DNA from: Glutinoglossum americanum
Lineage: Eukaryota; Ascomycota; Geoglossomycetes; Geoglossales; Geoglossaceae
DNA: 59,609 nucleotides
Assembly: GCA_020080175.1 (NCBI GenBank)
Contig: JAGHQL010000170.1
Coordinates: 1-59,609, forward strand
Reading direction: 5' to 3'
Both the position numbers and the translations under genes were made by a program. The notes beneath the pieces are model-generated. The model saw only the letters and a list, made by a program, of their open reading frames with translations. It did not search any database and had not been told where the DNA came from. Positions 43,091 through 54,617 of the stretch are shown here, piece by piece (the first letter of the stretch is position 1; every line of letters starts with the position of its first letter).

Positions 43091-44197
43091 AAATAGCAGC
43101 TGAGGTGGCACTGCCATTCATCTACTGTGGGACAACCCCCTCAGCTCAACAGGGGTAGTATGAGGCGGTTCCTGAGCATTCTGTGACACATTCCGTAACA
43201 CTAACCGGTAGATACATAGGCAAACTGGCGACATGCACGCCGACCATATAAATATTGCTGACTCCTAACTCTCCCTATATATACGAGAAAGCCCTGGTGA
43301 GTGGAAAGCAAGAGGCTGAGCGATGCTCGCATTGCCAAGGTGTTAAAGCAAAGCGTTAGAATGAGAATGAGTATTCTAACAGAATCATTATCACAGTGCA
43401 ACTAGAGCCGCAGGGGGAGCTCGAGAGCGCGAGCTAGAAGCTATTATGTGACCCGCGCTCGGGCTAAGCCCACAAGCTCGTTTTCCGACCGACGGAGTCG
43501 ATTCCTCAATCTCCATCCAAATAAAGGGCAGGGTAGAATTTAGTGGAATATCGCTAAGCAAGTGCCTAATTAGGAACCTGATTACTTTTGAGCCAGGCCC
43601 CCGCAGCACATATATAGTGCCATTAAAGCAGTTCGCATATGTTGTTATGGCGAACTGGTGTTTTTATGCTAGGGCTTTATCCCACTAGGTCATCACATGG
43701 CGACCCGCATATGCATATGCGGGCCTTGCCCACCACATCGTCCTGCCTCTTGTGTTTCCTAATTAACGAATTCGCGTATTGGCGATGGCCGATGCTCTTA
43801 ACTTCCAATAAAATCAATGAAATACGTGTTGTTTACCCCTTACACTTAAGCTTCTCGATGGTGCCAGCGAAGGCTGCGCTCAGCTCTCAGGCTCTCTATG
43901 AGGATGTTGCTTACTCGGCCTTAGCGCGCTTTTCAAGGGCTAGAACTTGCGGAGACAGCCTTAGTGCATAATTAGCTTCGGCCAAGCTTGCGGGGAAACC
44001 TATCACAGCACTGGATGGCTTTCTCTTCCCCGCTCCTCCAATTCGCTCCTTATCTCATAAACCCTCCTCTTACTCTCGGTTCGCCATCCTGGCATTTCTT
44101 CGACAATCGAAGTTTCTTGCCTAGCTCGAAGCTTATAGCATAGCCAGGCATTGGTAAACTAAAGACTTCAGCAACGCAACAGTGACCCGAAGCCATT
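43091..44197. other. Intergenic region
   Basis: No supported gene. It contains a hairpin at 43355-43380 (GTTAGAAT/ATTCTAAC) and the palindrome listed next. The last few hundred bases precede the P450 gene and presumably hold its promoter. Confidence 0.5.
43704..43723. other. Perfect 20-bp palindrome
   Basis: CCCGCATATGCATATGCGGG is its own reverse complement. Such an uninterrupted palindrome is long for chance. It could be a dimer-binding site or a cruciform, but no function is shown. It lies about 475 bp upstream of the P450 start. Confidence 0.6.
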
Positions 44198-46092
44198 ATG
44201 GCGCTCCTTGACCTCCTTGGTCTCTCCATTACATCGCTCCTGCTCTATCTGTCTATGGCCTGGATATGCTGGGCCATCAGCGTTATTATTTATCGATCTT
44301 TCTTCCATCCCCTCGCAGGCATCCCTGGACCACGCACCGCTGCCATTACCTGGCTCTACCAGACTTACTATGGTCTCGCACCTAGTGGTAGTCGATTCTA
44401 TATGAAAATCGATAAGTTGCACAAGAAATACGGTATGAGTTCTCGCATGATACCGCGATAGCATCTGTAGTCACCAGTGACTAACGGACGTAGGACCCGT
44501 GGTGCGTATCACACCCGATGAGATCCACCTGAGCGATCCGGAGAATTACGAGAAGATCTATTACATCGGCACCAAGTATTGGAAGAGCCCTACCTTCTAT
44601 AACGGTTTTGGAATTGGATATTCAACCTTCAGTACGCTTAGAAATGATGTACATGCCGTTCGTCGCGCCGCCCTCAACCCAATGTTCTCACGGAGAATGG
44701 TCCTCAATCTTGAAGGCTTAGTCCAAGAGAAGGCCGAAAAGCTTGTGAACCGAGCGCAGCATGCGTTCGCGGAAAAGAAGCCACTGGACATCCATCATGG
44801 ATTTCGTGCTATCTCCGTGGATGTCATATCGGATTATGCCTTTAACAGATGCTATAATCTTCTTGACCGACCAGATTTCGGCGTAGAGTTCTTCCAGAGG
44901 GTGAGCGAGTTGGGCCATGTTATGTGGTTTTTTCAGCAGTGGCCCTGGGTGCAACCGGTGGCGTTTTTGACTCCCAAATGGATGGCGTCAATCGTGAGCA
45001 AGCCGTTAGAGCAGCTAATGAATATGCAAGAGGTAGGGCGCCATTTGCTTGCTAGTTTCTCGCCATTTTCGAGGTAAGAAAACTGATATTATTGGGGGCT
45101 AGGATTGTGTAAGGCAGATCATAGCTGTTACGAAGCAAATGGAGGCTGGCGAATACAAGGAAGGCGGGCGAACAACAATTTTCCACCAACTGCTGGATCC
45201 TGGTGTGACCGAGGGCCACGTGGTACCTACAGTTAATCAGCTTAAAGACGAGGCATACAGCTTGCTCGGTGCAGCTGCGGATACAACCGGCAATGCACTA
45301 ACAGTTGGTGCATTCCGAGTTGTAACTGATAAAGCAATTTATCGCAAAGTGGTGGCAGAATTAACAGAGGCATTTCCAGACGAGAATACGAGACTGGATT
45401 TCATGACCTTAGAAAAATTACCTTACCTCGTTAGTCTGTTCCCTCCAATTTTGAGTCAATATGCTGACCCTAGTAGACCGGTGTCATCAAAGAAGCATTG
45501 AGGTACCCTTTTCACGTCCACCGTTTTGTTTCTGTAACCTGAAGCTGATTGGTGGGAGGTTGTCATTTGGGGTCATCGGACGACTCCCGAGAGTGGTTCC
45601 AGCACCTGGAGCGCAATTCAACGGCTATAATGTCCCTGAAGGCGTATGTACTCGTGATCCTTTTATTTATCCGAAAGGATATTGAAGCATGCAATCCATT
45701 AGACGACCGTCAGCATGAGCTCCTGGATCATGCATCGGAATAGCGAGGTTTTCCCAGATCCAATGAAGTTCGACCCCGAACGGTGGATGGACCCTGCTAC
45801 GGCAAGAGTTCTAGATAGGCATATAGTGCCATTTAGTAAAGGCTCGAGGATGTGCGTCGGGATGCCGTACGTTTTTGACCCCTCCCCCTAAGGTTTTTCC
45901 GATGATGACTTACATATCTTACGTGGCCCCAGCCTTGCATACTGCGAACTTTATGTCTCCCTGGGAACTTTCTTCAGACGGTTTCATAAGCTAGAGCCTT
46001 TCAACATCTCGGTAGACGATTTCGTATATGATGACTACTTTTCAGCTTACCCACCTCCCAAGAGTCGGACGGCCCAGATGGTTTCTGTCTAG
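44198..46092 (+). CDS. Cytochrome P450 monooxygenase, CYP58/trichodiene-oxygenase-like
   Basis: Seven exons (44198-44432, 44494-45032, 45118-45429, 45477-45502, 45559-45643, 45703-45866, 45933-46092) give 506 residues, a normal length. An N-terminal membrane anchor (LLGLSITSLLLYLSMAWICW) precedes the proline-rich hinge HPLAGIPGPR. The I-helix oxygen-binding motif is present as GAAADTTGN, the K-helix as EALR, the PERW motif as FDPERW, and the haem loop as FSKGSRMCVG with the Cys thiolate ligand. Two tiny exons are set by phase and by the K-helix sequence. Fungal P450s of this type act on terpenoid or polyketide intermediates in secondary metabolism at the ER. No synthase gene lies nearby, so a substrate cannot be proposed. 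The frame is intact. Confidence 0.88.
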
Positions 46093-47160
46093 GGTGAGGC
46101 TCTCAAAAAATCGTTAGTTAGCTATCGAGGTTATACAGAGTTCTACTGCCATAACTTCCTACTCATCCCGAAGTAGCCTTACGGGTTCACCTCTCTTCTA
46201 GAAGGAATATGAAACTCCAGCATTTCCTATATTCATTACTCTATTTTGCCCAGCCATAGCTTTGTCCGTAGCCAGTATCTAGCGTATCGAAGAGTTATTT
46301 TAAGACCGATAATATACAATAAAGCTTACCGATAGACCTTTTTCCAAGAGCTTATTTTTGCATATACATACACATATTCAACATCACATATGATCAAACA
46401 AAGTGCAATACCACAATAAATTATCAACGAAAGCTGCATTTAAAGCTTTCACTACCATAGTGGCGGTTGGTACAGGCTCTAAAAAGCATTTCTTCTACAA
46501 CTACATATTTTACAAATAGCCCTGCCTCTTGCGGGAAGTACAGGCCACAGAACTCTCCTGACCCTGGATATAGCCAAGAGTCGCCTCTTGGTTGCACATG
46601 TGTTTCCACGCAATAGTGCGATCAGTCCTCAGGTTGGTTCCACGGGCCGGCTCTAGGCAGGCCCACAAGGGTACGGAGCGCTGCCGAAGCTTTTCGGGAA
46701 GCTACTCGGCACGGGCAGAAAGGGCACGGGGACTCTCAACCTGCAAGGTAGGCAGGGCGAGAGCGGCGGCGGCAGCAGCAGCATTGCTGGCTGCAGGGGT
46801 TGCTGCAGCGGCATGCCCAGTAGTGCTGCTGGTGATGTTACTGGCCACGGCGGTGGTGCTGTTGGCCATGGCCCCCAAAGCGGTGGCGGCAGCGAGGGCG
46901 CTGGCAGGTAGCATGGAGGTTGCGCGGGCTGAGTATATAGATCAATTCAACGTTTTACATTAGTTCTACGGTGATGATCTCCGTTTCCCCTTTTGCGCAC
47001 GTGACCCCAAACACTTCACGGTCGCGAGGCAGCCTATTACTAGTATTCGAGCACCCCAACCGGGAATCTATCATCCCGGCCAACAGCCTAGTAATGGCGT
47101 ATGCAGGTCTGTGCCCAATTTTGCCTGTCTAGGCAAATCTTGTGCTGAGGTTTCTAGCAT
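46093..47160. other. Intergenic region with an alanine-rich minus-strand frame
   Basis: Mostly empty. At 46914-46702 on the minus strand a 70-residue GC-rich frame begins like a signal peptide (MLPASALAAATALGAMANS) and continues Ala/Ser/Thr-rich with N-glycosylation-like NST and NIT sites. It could be a small secreted or GPI-type protein, perhaps with a donor after TTGCAG. An opposite frame (46592-46963) over the same bases is also open, so the evidence is weak. Confidence 0.3.
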
Positions 47161-50100
47161 ATGTTAACTGCGAATACTTGTGTAGGACTTGGCCTCGAAG
47201 GTGGGCGTTCACCAAGTCCGCCCCGTGGCAACCGCGTGGACCCCACTAGTAGAGATGCTAGCGGTGGGAATAGAGAGGGTTCACTTATTCTTAGCCAAGA
47301 GACATCACCGCTATCTCCATCCCACCTTTTCTCATCCTTTACGTCACTAGCCGTAACCCTCGGTTCTCATGATGACGAGTATGAGTATGCTCAGCCAAGC
47401 TATATCTTGGACTATCTGCGCTCTAAGGATATTGGAATTATCAATATCCACTTAACTAAAATTGGGTCCGGTTCATCATTTTATGTCTCTGCTATACGGG
47501 AAGGCTCCAAATTTTTTGGGTCAGACAGCATCGTCATCAAGCACACCATACCAGTATCAAAGCTGGAAACTAAAGAGGGAGACAAAGCAAGAATCAGTGC
47601 TCTTATGTTTGAGCTCCAAGTGTTGGCACATAAGCCTATTCGAAGGCATGAGAACGTTGTCAATCTCTTAGGGCTGGCTTGGGAAACTGACATCTTCGAA
47701 CTGCAGCGGCGATGGCCGGTACTGCTCATGGAGAAGGCGGACAAGGGGTCTCTCTCGGATTTTCTGGGACCGTCGGAAACATACTCTTACCAGATCAAGA
47801 AGGACCTCTGTCTAGATATCGCCTTGGGATTACAAGTACTACACCAGTGCGGGGTTATACATGGAGATATAAAGCCCGATAATATACTAGTATTCACTAA
47901 TCATGACCCGCAATCGAAGAGCAAACGACCATTCATTGTTAAGTTGGCAGACTTTGGCGGGTCGCTTTTCGGCGCGGGAATAAACGGACGCCTGTGCACT
48001 GGCACCTGGCCTTGGAACGCTCCAGAATGGAAAGACCATGGGTTTGACACAGACACTCTCCTGCAAACTGACGTCTATTCTGCGGGGCTTCTATTTTGGT
48101 TTGTAATGGCCGACGGAAGAGATCCTTTTGCCCATCCCGCATTTGACTCGGTTCCACCTGGATGTCGTGAGGATAGGGTTGGGGAACTCAAAAAGACGGA
48201 CGGGCCCTTCCTTGCGAAGCTAAAGTCAATATCCGGCTTCCAGGCGGATGTTGATATCCCTGCTTTGGAATCTATTCTAGACTGCACGGTGCGCGTTGAT
48301 CCTAGAAGCCGGAATTTGGACAGACTAAGGAAAATCCTGGAACAAGGTGCATACCAACCAAGGTTCGTATTTAATATCCTAGGTATCGTGACGATTTTTA
48401 ACCCATTATCTTTAGGGCTGACCCAGATTACGGTGGACTACCAAAGCATCAGTACCAACTACGACATCAATTTCTACCGGTAATAGCATTCTTACACTCA
48501 GTTTTTAACCGCTATGCCACGTTGCTTAGTTCTTTCTCTTAGTTCTCCTCCCACGGCATTGCGAGTCTTGAGACTGCGATATCTAGGCATCTTACCGCTG
48601 AACTTACCTTCTCTGCCCATGACGTCCTCAATAATCCTGAGCAAGCATCAGAAGCGGCTTACGGCCTCGCTGTTATGTGCATTAATGAGGTCACCGTCGG
48701 AAGGAGTCGCGATGGAAACTGGGATGAGGGTTTGCGTTGGCTTAATATGGCTGCTTTTCTTGGAAATGATCGTGCTCAAGCTGTCATTTATCGAGCATAC
48801 AAGGCATTGGGTCGGAACGTCCTACCGGACATTATGGGATGCATCCCACACTACCTTGCCTCGAGCGCATCGAAGGGCTCCTTTATTGCCGCTGAGGATC
48901 TAGCTGAACTGAATCTGCAAGAACAACTTCAAAAAGCGAAGAGGATCTTACGCCTAAAATACGGCGGAACTGGGCGCCTGACATTCGATCGCGATTGGCC
49001 CCTTGACGAATTCGACCTACAAGTCTTCGCTACTGACATCACCATCCAGCGTAGCCCTGGCCTTTGGGTTGGCACTCCACAAAATCGCAGAGGAGACCAG
49101 GGCTATCACATCGCGGCTTCATACGGTTTACAGGACTCAGTAAAACGGTTAATTGAGGTTGACCCCCTTGGGATAAACGCGACGAATATAAACGGGGAGA
49201 CACCACTACTACTAGCATGTCGCTCAGGTCACTTCGACCTTTCGATGTTACTCCTGGATGCTGGGGCTGACCCAAAGATCGCCAGCCATAACGGGGATAC
49301 GCCGATGCATTGGCTATTGGCATTTGATGACGATTGTGCTCTTCGTGTGGGCAGTGCTTTATTCGCGAAAGGGGCTGATTTGAACTGCTGTGCGCAAAAG
49401 GCTTCGTACATCTACTGCGGAGAAAACGCATTCATTGAAGGGACTCCTCTCATGCGGGCGATTTCTAGAAACCGACTCCCTATAGTAGAGGTTTTACTAC
49501 AGCTAGGAGCCGATCCAAATGCTACGGTAAACTCAGCGTCCGCTCTAGATATTGCAGCATCTCTCCATTATCCCCATATCCTGAAACTGCTTTTATCCAA
49601 ATCGTCCAGCGAACCGCGTACCGTGTCAAACGCATCAGGGAGGTCGCTGTTGGTAGCCGCAATTGCTGGTGGGTGCCAAGAGGCCCCCGGAAGCATGTTT
49701 GGACGGTTACGGCGACATGGCTCACGCTGGCGCTCTAGGGCTCAGGAAACGTTAGAAACGCTTTTTCAGTTTGGAGCTCGAGACCACCTACACGATCTAC
49801 CTGGGGCTCATAACCTGACAGCTCTATTCCATGCCACAAGGTCTGCAGAGCTGGATATTGTCGAATACCTGCTTCAAAATGGCTGTGGAGAGGATATCAA
49901 TACGTTGTCTCCCGTACCGACTAGTCCAGAAGAGGTGTGCACGCCACTGGTGATGTCGATCTGGTCCAAGAAGAAGAATATTTTCCACACCCTTATGAAG
50001 AACGGTGCGGATGTCACGATTCCATACGTGTTTCGGGGAGACACACAGCTGACTCCTTTGTATGAGTGCGCATCATACGGCAATGACGATCCAGAATTCG

Positions 50101-50792
50101 CGCAGGCGCTTATCGACGCCGGTGTGGGCGTCGACGAAAGCCTGGATCAATACGAAACTCCATTCGGCTGCGCGGTGCGGAACCGGTGTTTTCAGCTCGC
50201 GGAATGCCTTCTTCACAACAAGGCAAATATCAATTTTGAGTACAGCAGGGGGCTCTTTTTCGAAAGCTCTCCCAAGACAGTTTTGGGCCATGTGATTGTG
50301 GAGAATACTGTAGGCTCTCTCGCCTGTCTGAACTTCCTCCTTCGTGATCACGATCAACCCCCGAGTTTCTTTGTGCAGTCGGAATCTCAACATAGTGTCT
50401 TTCATGAGCTAGCCCGCGTACCGGAAGCAAAGCAGGATGACCTTGCCTCCCATGGTGCATTGCGACGTCTGCTAGATTTCTTCCGACCGACGAAGGCACA
50501 GCTAGAGCTCCCTTTTTCATTTCGCAAGAATACCGCTCTGCACATAGCTGCTCTAACCAGTAACCTCGAGGTTGCGCAAGGGTTGCTGGACGCTGGCGCT
50601 GATCCAGCGGCTTTAAATGATGACGGATCTAGCCCTCTCGTTCTGGCTCGACAGAAGCTGTACTTTTTTGACGAGCTCTTTGAGCCTCAACATTCGGCGA
50701 AATCGGTGCGAAAACAACGGGAAGAGGGGAAGAGGAGAAGAGAAAAGTTGGTCCATCTGTTCGAAGAATACTCGCCGAATCTAGAAGACTAG
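47161..50792 (+). CDS. Protein kinase - Sel1-like - ankyrin repeat fusion protein
   Basis: Three exons (47161-48362, 48416-48479, 48543-50792) join in frame to 1171 residues. The first frame alone would stop at 48483; removing introns of 53 and 63 bp links it to the long ankyrin frame. The kinase domain spans about residues 95-400 and has all key residues: glycine loop IGSGSSFYV, Lys127, Glu151, HGDIKPDN (Asp236, Asn241) and DFG (Asp264), then GTWPWNAPEW. A Sel1-like helical stretch (GLRWLNMAAFLGNDRAQAV) follows at about 480-510. Ankyrin repeats follow from about 605 to 1145, including NGETPLLLACRSGHFDLSML and NTALHIAALTSNLEVAQGLL. The architecture resembles fungal NLR-like receptors in which a sensor repeat region is fused to a signalling domain, but there is no NACHT or NB-ARC. 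It is likely an active Ser/Thr kinase in the cytosol. Ligand and role are unknown. Confidence 0.85.
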
Positions 50793-51315
50793 GATGCTGA
50801 GCGATGAAGCGCCGAACATGGCATACCTGGTTTTTCCCAGCCACTCGTCATTATTTATGTGGGGAGCCTGAATGTAACAGCTGGAGAGCCTCGGTATGTC
50901 TCCTAGCTTCCGGCCAAAAAATTGTGGCGTCTGGAAACTGGCAGACAGCGGCTTTGCCATTTTCCTGCTATGGCATATGTAACTAGAACACTAAGTTGAC
51001 ACCTTCCATCCTAACCTCACCTAGTTAACGTATGCAGTTATCATTTATTTATTGCTTCGGCTTTTCGCATATCGATTCCAGTTTTAACAGGACATGATAT
51101 CACCCATTGACGGGTGGCACATGAACACGGCTGCCTCTGGTAAACTGAGTGGCTATAAGATGAAAGCCTGTTCATTTCGGGTGACCTACATGCTAACTTA
51201 ATGCATATGACTGCTTTCAGGTAGGGCGTCTGGAGGCTAAAATTAGTAACTCTGACGGTTCGAACATGTAGTTATCATGAACGATTGAAAATTTTATTCT
51301 TGCCTTGATCCAGAA
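50793..51315. other. Convergent intergenic spacer
   Basis: This spacer lies between the stops of the plus-strand kinase-ankyrin gene and the minus-strand ankyrin gene. No feature is seen in it. Confidence 0.5.
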
Positions 51316-53761
51316 TTACTTAAAGGAGCGAAGGTATAATAGCGACATTAAGACAGCGGCCAAAACCAACCATCTTGCTGCACTTACAGTTCTTAGTCTA
51401 TTCGATCCGAGTGACTCCCGGAAAGTGAAACTCGATTTTGGGGGCACCGAACTTGGGCCGCCACTAGAGAAAGATTCCTTATGCTCGCGCCCCCTGTATC
51501 TAGATGTGCAATATTCGTTGTTCCAGTACTCCTCCCTGCACATACGTAGCTGCGGTGAGATATGGTAGCCCTGGTGGTGAGAGTTCGGTTGACCTGAGGG
51601 GCGCACTCGCTCACCCGAACAAGCAGCAGCAAGTCTCTCGTCACTTCGGCATCTCATATTACCACCTAGCCTTGTCGCAAAATCACTCAAAAAGTTGGCC
51701 ACTGGCGTTTTCCCCTGTTCGGCGGCAAGATCAGAGGGTGTCATACCCGCCGTATCCCTAGATAAGACATCTTCCCCTGCCCCCAGTTCAATCAGCCGCT
51801 TTGCCGCTTCCAGGTTCCCGCGCCATGCCGCGTGGTGCAGTACGGTCCTTCCTCTGCTATCCTTTGCTCGAACGTCTGCCCCGCGTTCGGCTAGCTTGTT
51901 GATGGTTTCTGTCCTCCTACTCTCAACAGCATAATGCAATACCGTTCGGCCATACCTGTCTCGACATCTAACATCCATATGGGTTCCGAGCCCCATAAGA
52001 TACTCAACCACCGCTATATTTCCCCTCTGTGCCGCAAAGTGTAGCGTCGACCGTCCCTCATTATCCTTCAGCATGGCGTCGATACATTCGCCACGTTCGA
52101 CTATTCGTCTGACAGCATCTACAGTACTTTTGCTTGACCACGTCACAAAATGAAGCGGTGTCATCCCCCGGCTATCTCTTAAATCGCTTTCAACGATTTC
52201 TCCATGATACAGGAGGGTTTTACGGACTGTGTCATTGAAGAATGTATGCAGCGCTGTTTCCGAGCTGGAGTTGCAGTTCCCAGGATCCGCACCGTTTCGC
52301 ATCAGTAGCCTAGCAATATCGTAGCTCTGAGTCCTTGAGATCGCCACGTGCAGCGGCGTACTGATGTGTCTTAGATTGATGTTCCAAGTAGAGTGGTGGC
52401 TTGAAAACTTACTCTCCGTCCTGGCCGGCGGCGTTCGCATCTACCCCCTCAAGCAATAGCCGTTTGCAAACCTCCAAGTGATTAGATCTTACGGCTATCT
52501 GACGAAGAGTGAGCGTGTTAGATTCCAATAATAGGGGCCCTTGAAGAAACATACATGCAAGAGAGAGTTTCCTTGAGGGGTTATATCCGTTGGCGAGGCC
52601 TTGCCTGACCGGAATAGCCTGACCATCGCCTCTATATTACCCAAGGAAGCGAACTCCATGATTTCAGAGTCATTTGCGACTATTCTGGGAAGTGATATAT
52701 TCCAGTGTAGTGACGGTGACACCCAAGATTGCTTGAACTTCCGCATAAAGGAAGCGGTAAAAGCAGCCCTGCTAAAAGGTGAATAATGCCATACAAATGA
52801 GACCCCGATGCCACAGCTTTGATCGCACGATAGCGGCCCGAATGTCGGCTTTCGGTCCCTGTGCCAGTGCTGGGCAAATAGTGGCCCTCGCCATATCGCT
52901 AACTTGATAAACCATATCTCGTGATAGTAAAGTGTAGCCGCTCTAACAGAGACAGGCTGCGTATACGACCCGCCGGCCACAGGTGGTGGGTCAGCTGGCT
53001 CAGGTGTAGCATGTTCCAGGCTGCATATCGGATGATCTGCTGTCCCACCTGTGGCCACTTTTCCGGGCATTTCTTGGTTGTGATGTGAAAAATCGGTTCC
53101 TTCGACTAGGGCTAAAGGCCTTGAACCCTGAGGGCCAGCCCAGGGAACGGACTTATGTGAGAGCGAGACAGGTTTAGATATGCCATTTGCCAAGCTTTCA
53201 GTCAATACAGTCTTAAAAGTAGACATCGCCTCTTGGGCCGACTCAAGTGATGTTTGGTGGTTCATCCCTAACCGTCTAAAAGCGAATTAGCTATAACTAT
53301 GTTAGAACTCGACCCTGAAGATATTGGTTGGTATACATTTGGAGAGTCATTAAAGCCAATGAGAACGTAACATGATATGACTGAACACGTTTCATGAACT
53401 GGGTTGTAGCTGATTCACCGTATGGCCACCGTACCGTGGCCCAAATTTTTGTCACTGGGTTTTGACCTAGGCGTTTTTCCGATTTCCTTACCCGCCTTGC
53501 AAGGTCCTCGAAATCAACCATGCAGCAACGCAGTCGATCAAGAAAATCCCCCGAAAATGCGCTACTAGCGGGCAGCTCTCGGCTGATGGCTTCAATGCCA
53601 GCGAACGTCGCAGATAATGCTTCAAGCTCTGCAACAAGATGGCGAATCTCACTTGGAGCATCGCGTATGGACGAAAAGAAGCTATATAAAAGTCGACTGA
53701 GCTCGGCGGTGAATCCGACCGTAGCTAGGACATTCGCAGTCGTGGAAAGAGGGTTGCTCAT
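51316..53761 (-). CDS. Ankyrin-repeat protein with fungal helical N-terminal domain and C-terminal membrane helix
   Basis: Four exons (53761-53314, 53267-52555, 52498-52413, 52369-51316) with introns of 46, 56 and 43 bp give 766 residues. The start MSNPLSTTANVLATVGFTAE is preferred over an ATG 14 codons upstream because it matches the usual N-terminus. Residues 1 to about 120 are a helical region (ELSRLLYSFFSSIRDAPSEI, LVAELEALSATFAGIEAI). Such regions occur at the N-terminus of fungal STAND and ankyrin proteins (PigL_N/Fungal_N-like). A variable, Pro/Ser-rich linker follows. Ankyrin repeats run from about residue 380 to 650 (STPLHVAISR, GMTPLHFVTW, GRSTLHFAAQRGNIAVVEYL, GRTVLHYAVE, GRTVLHHAAWRGNLEAAKRL). 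The end WLVLAAVLMSLLYLR is a likely tail anchor. It is divergent from the next kinase-ankyrin gene. Confidence 0.8.
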
Positions 53762-54617
53762 TCTAGCACAGCGACAGAGCCGATGTTGTGGGATGGTGGG
53801 CATGGGCTCCGCGTATTATGTATATTGTAACTTGAGTGGGTTGTGGCGCAGCAATGGTTGATGCGGGGCTGAGTCGCTTTAGTTAGCGCTCGTCGTTGGT
53901 TGTCTGCCTCACCAACATTCACCATGTCATCGCGCCCCGACCCACCAACAGATTGTGAAGAGGCATCTTCCTACAGCCCAGGAGACGTGGTATATTATTT
54001 TCGCAAGGGTGCGTCGCCCTGTTGAAGCGGCCAACAAATTATTGATCATTCTCTTGATAGACAAGTGGAGACAGGGCACCTGCGAAGGTAAAGGAGGATC
54101 CAGCGACACCAGCACACGATACAATGTAGGAGGCCGAGCTTCTTGGGGCCGCTAACAACCATAAAAGTGAACGCTGCTGATGCGAGACCCTAGGTCAAAG
54201 ATACCGCAAATGGGGGATACTACATTATCGCGGACTGTGACATGAGGAAGCAGATCTTTTAGGACCTTTAGGGCAGCAGATGGGCTAGCTGCCCAACAAG
54301 ATGACAGGGCATCAGGCCGGCCAGGAGATGGCATGAATGGCAAACACGCTTGTATCTTTAGATATGATCGAGACAATCTTATTGGAAGCAGACTTCAATG
54401 TCGATGGACACGTGATGTGGGCCACAGTGGCGGAGAGTCCGCCCGCTGGCTCTTTGCCGAGAGCCCAGTGCACACCGCATCAGTCTTACACTAGATACAA
54501 CACTTGGTTACTAAATATCACCACCAGGACCCCCAAGTTGTCCTTTTGGTTCCAACCAAGAAATAGAAAATATTGCGTGTTTGCTTAGGAACGACTTAGA
54601 ACGACGGCGAATTTCAG
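53762..54617. promoter_or_regulatory. Divergent intergenic region between ankyrin and kinase-ankyrin genes
   Basis: 856 bp separates two start codons that point away from each other, so both promoters must lie here. No coding frame with support is present. A specific regulatory site could not be identified by eye. Confidence 0.4.

Noticed and set aside
44499-45077. Second P450 exon extended to 45077
   Set aside because: Using the stronger GTAAGA donor at 45075 gives an immediate stop after splicing. The donor at 45033 restores the conserved frame.
46592-46963. 123-residue plus-strand frame with an alanine/valine run
   Set aside because: The opposite strand has the more coding-like codon pattern here, and this frame shows no homology or splice support.
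47161-48483. Kinase frame as a separate 440-residue gene
   Set aside because: Two introns with matching phase link it to the ankyrin frame. The residues after 48362 look like translated intron.
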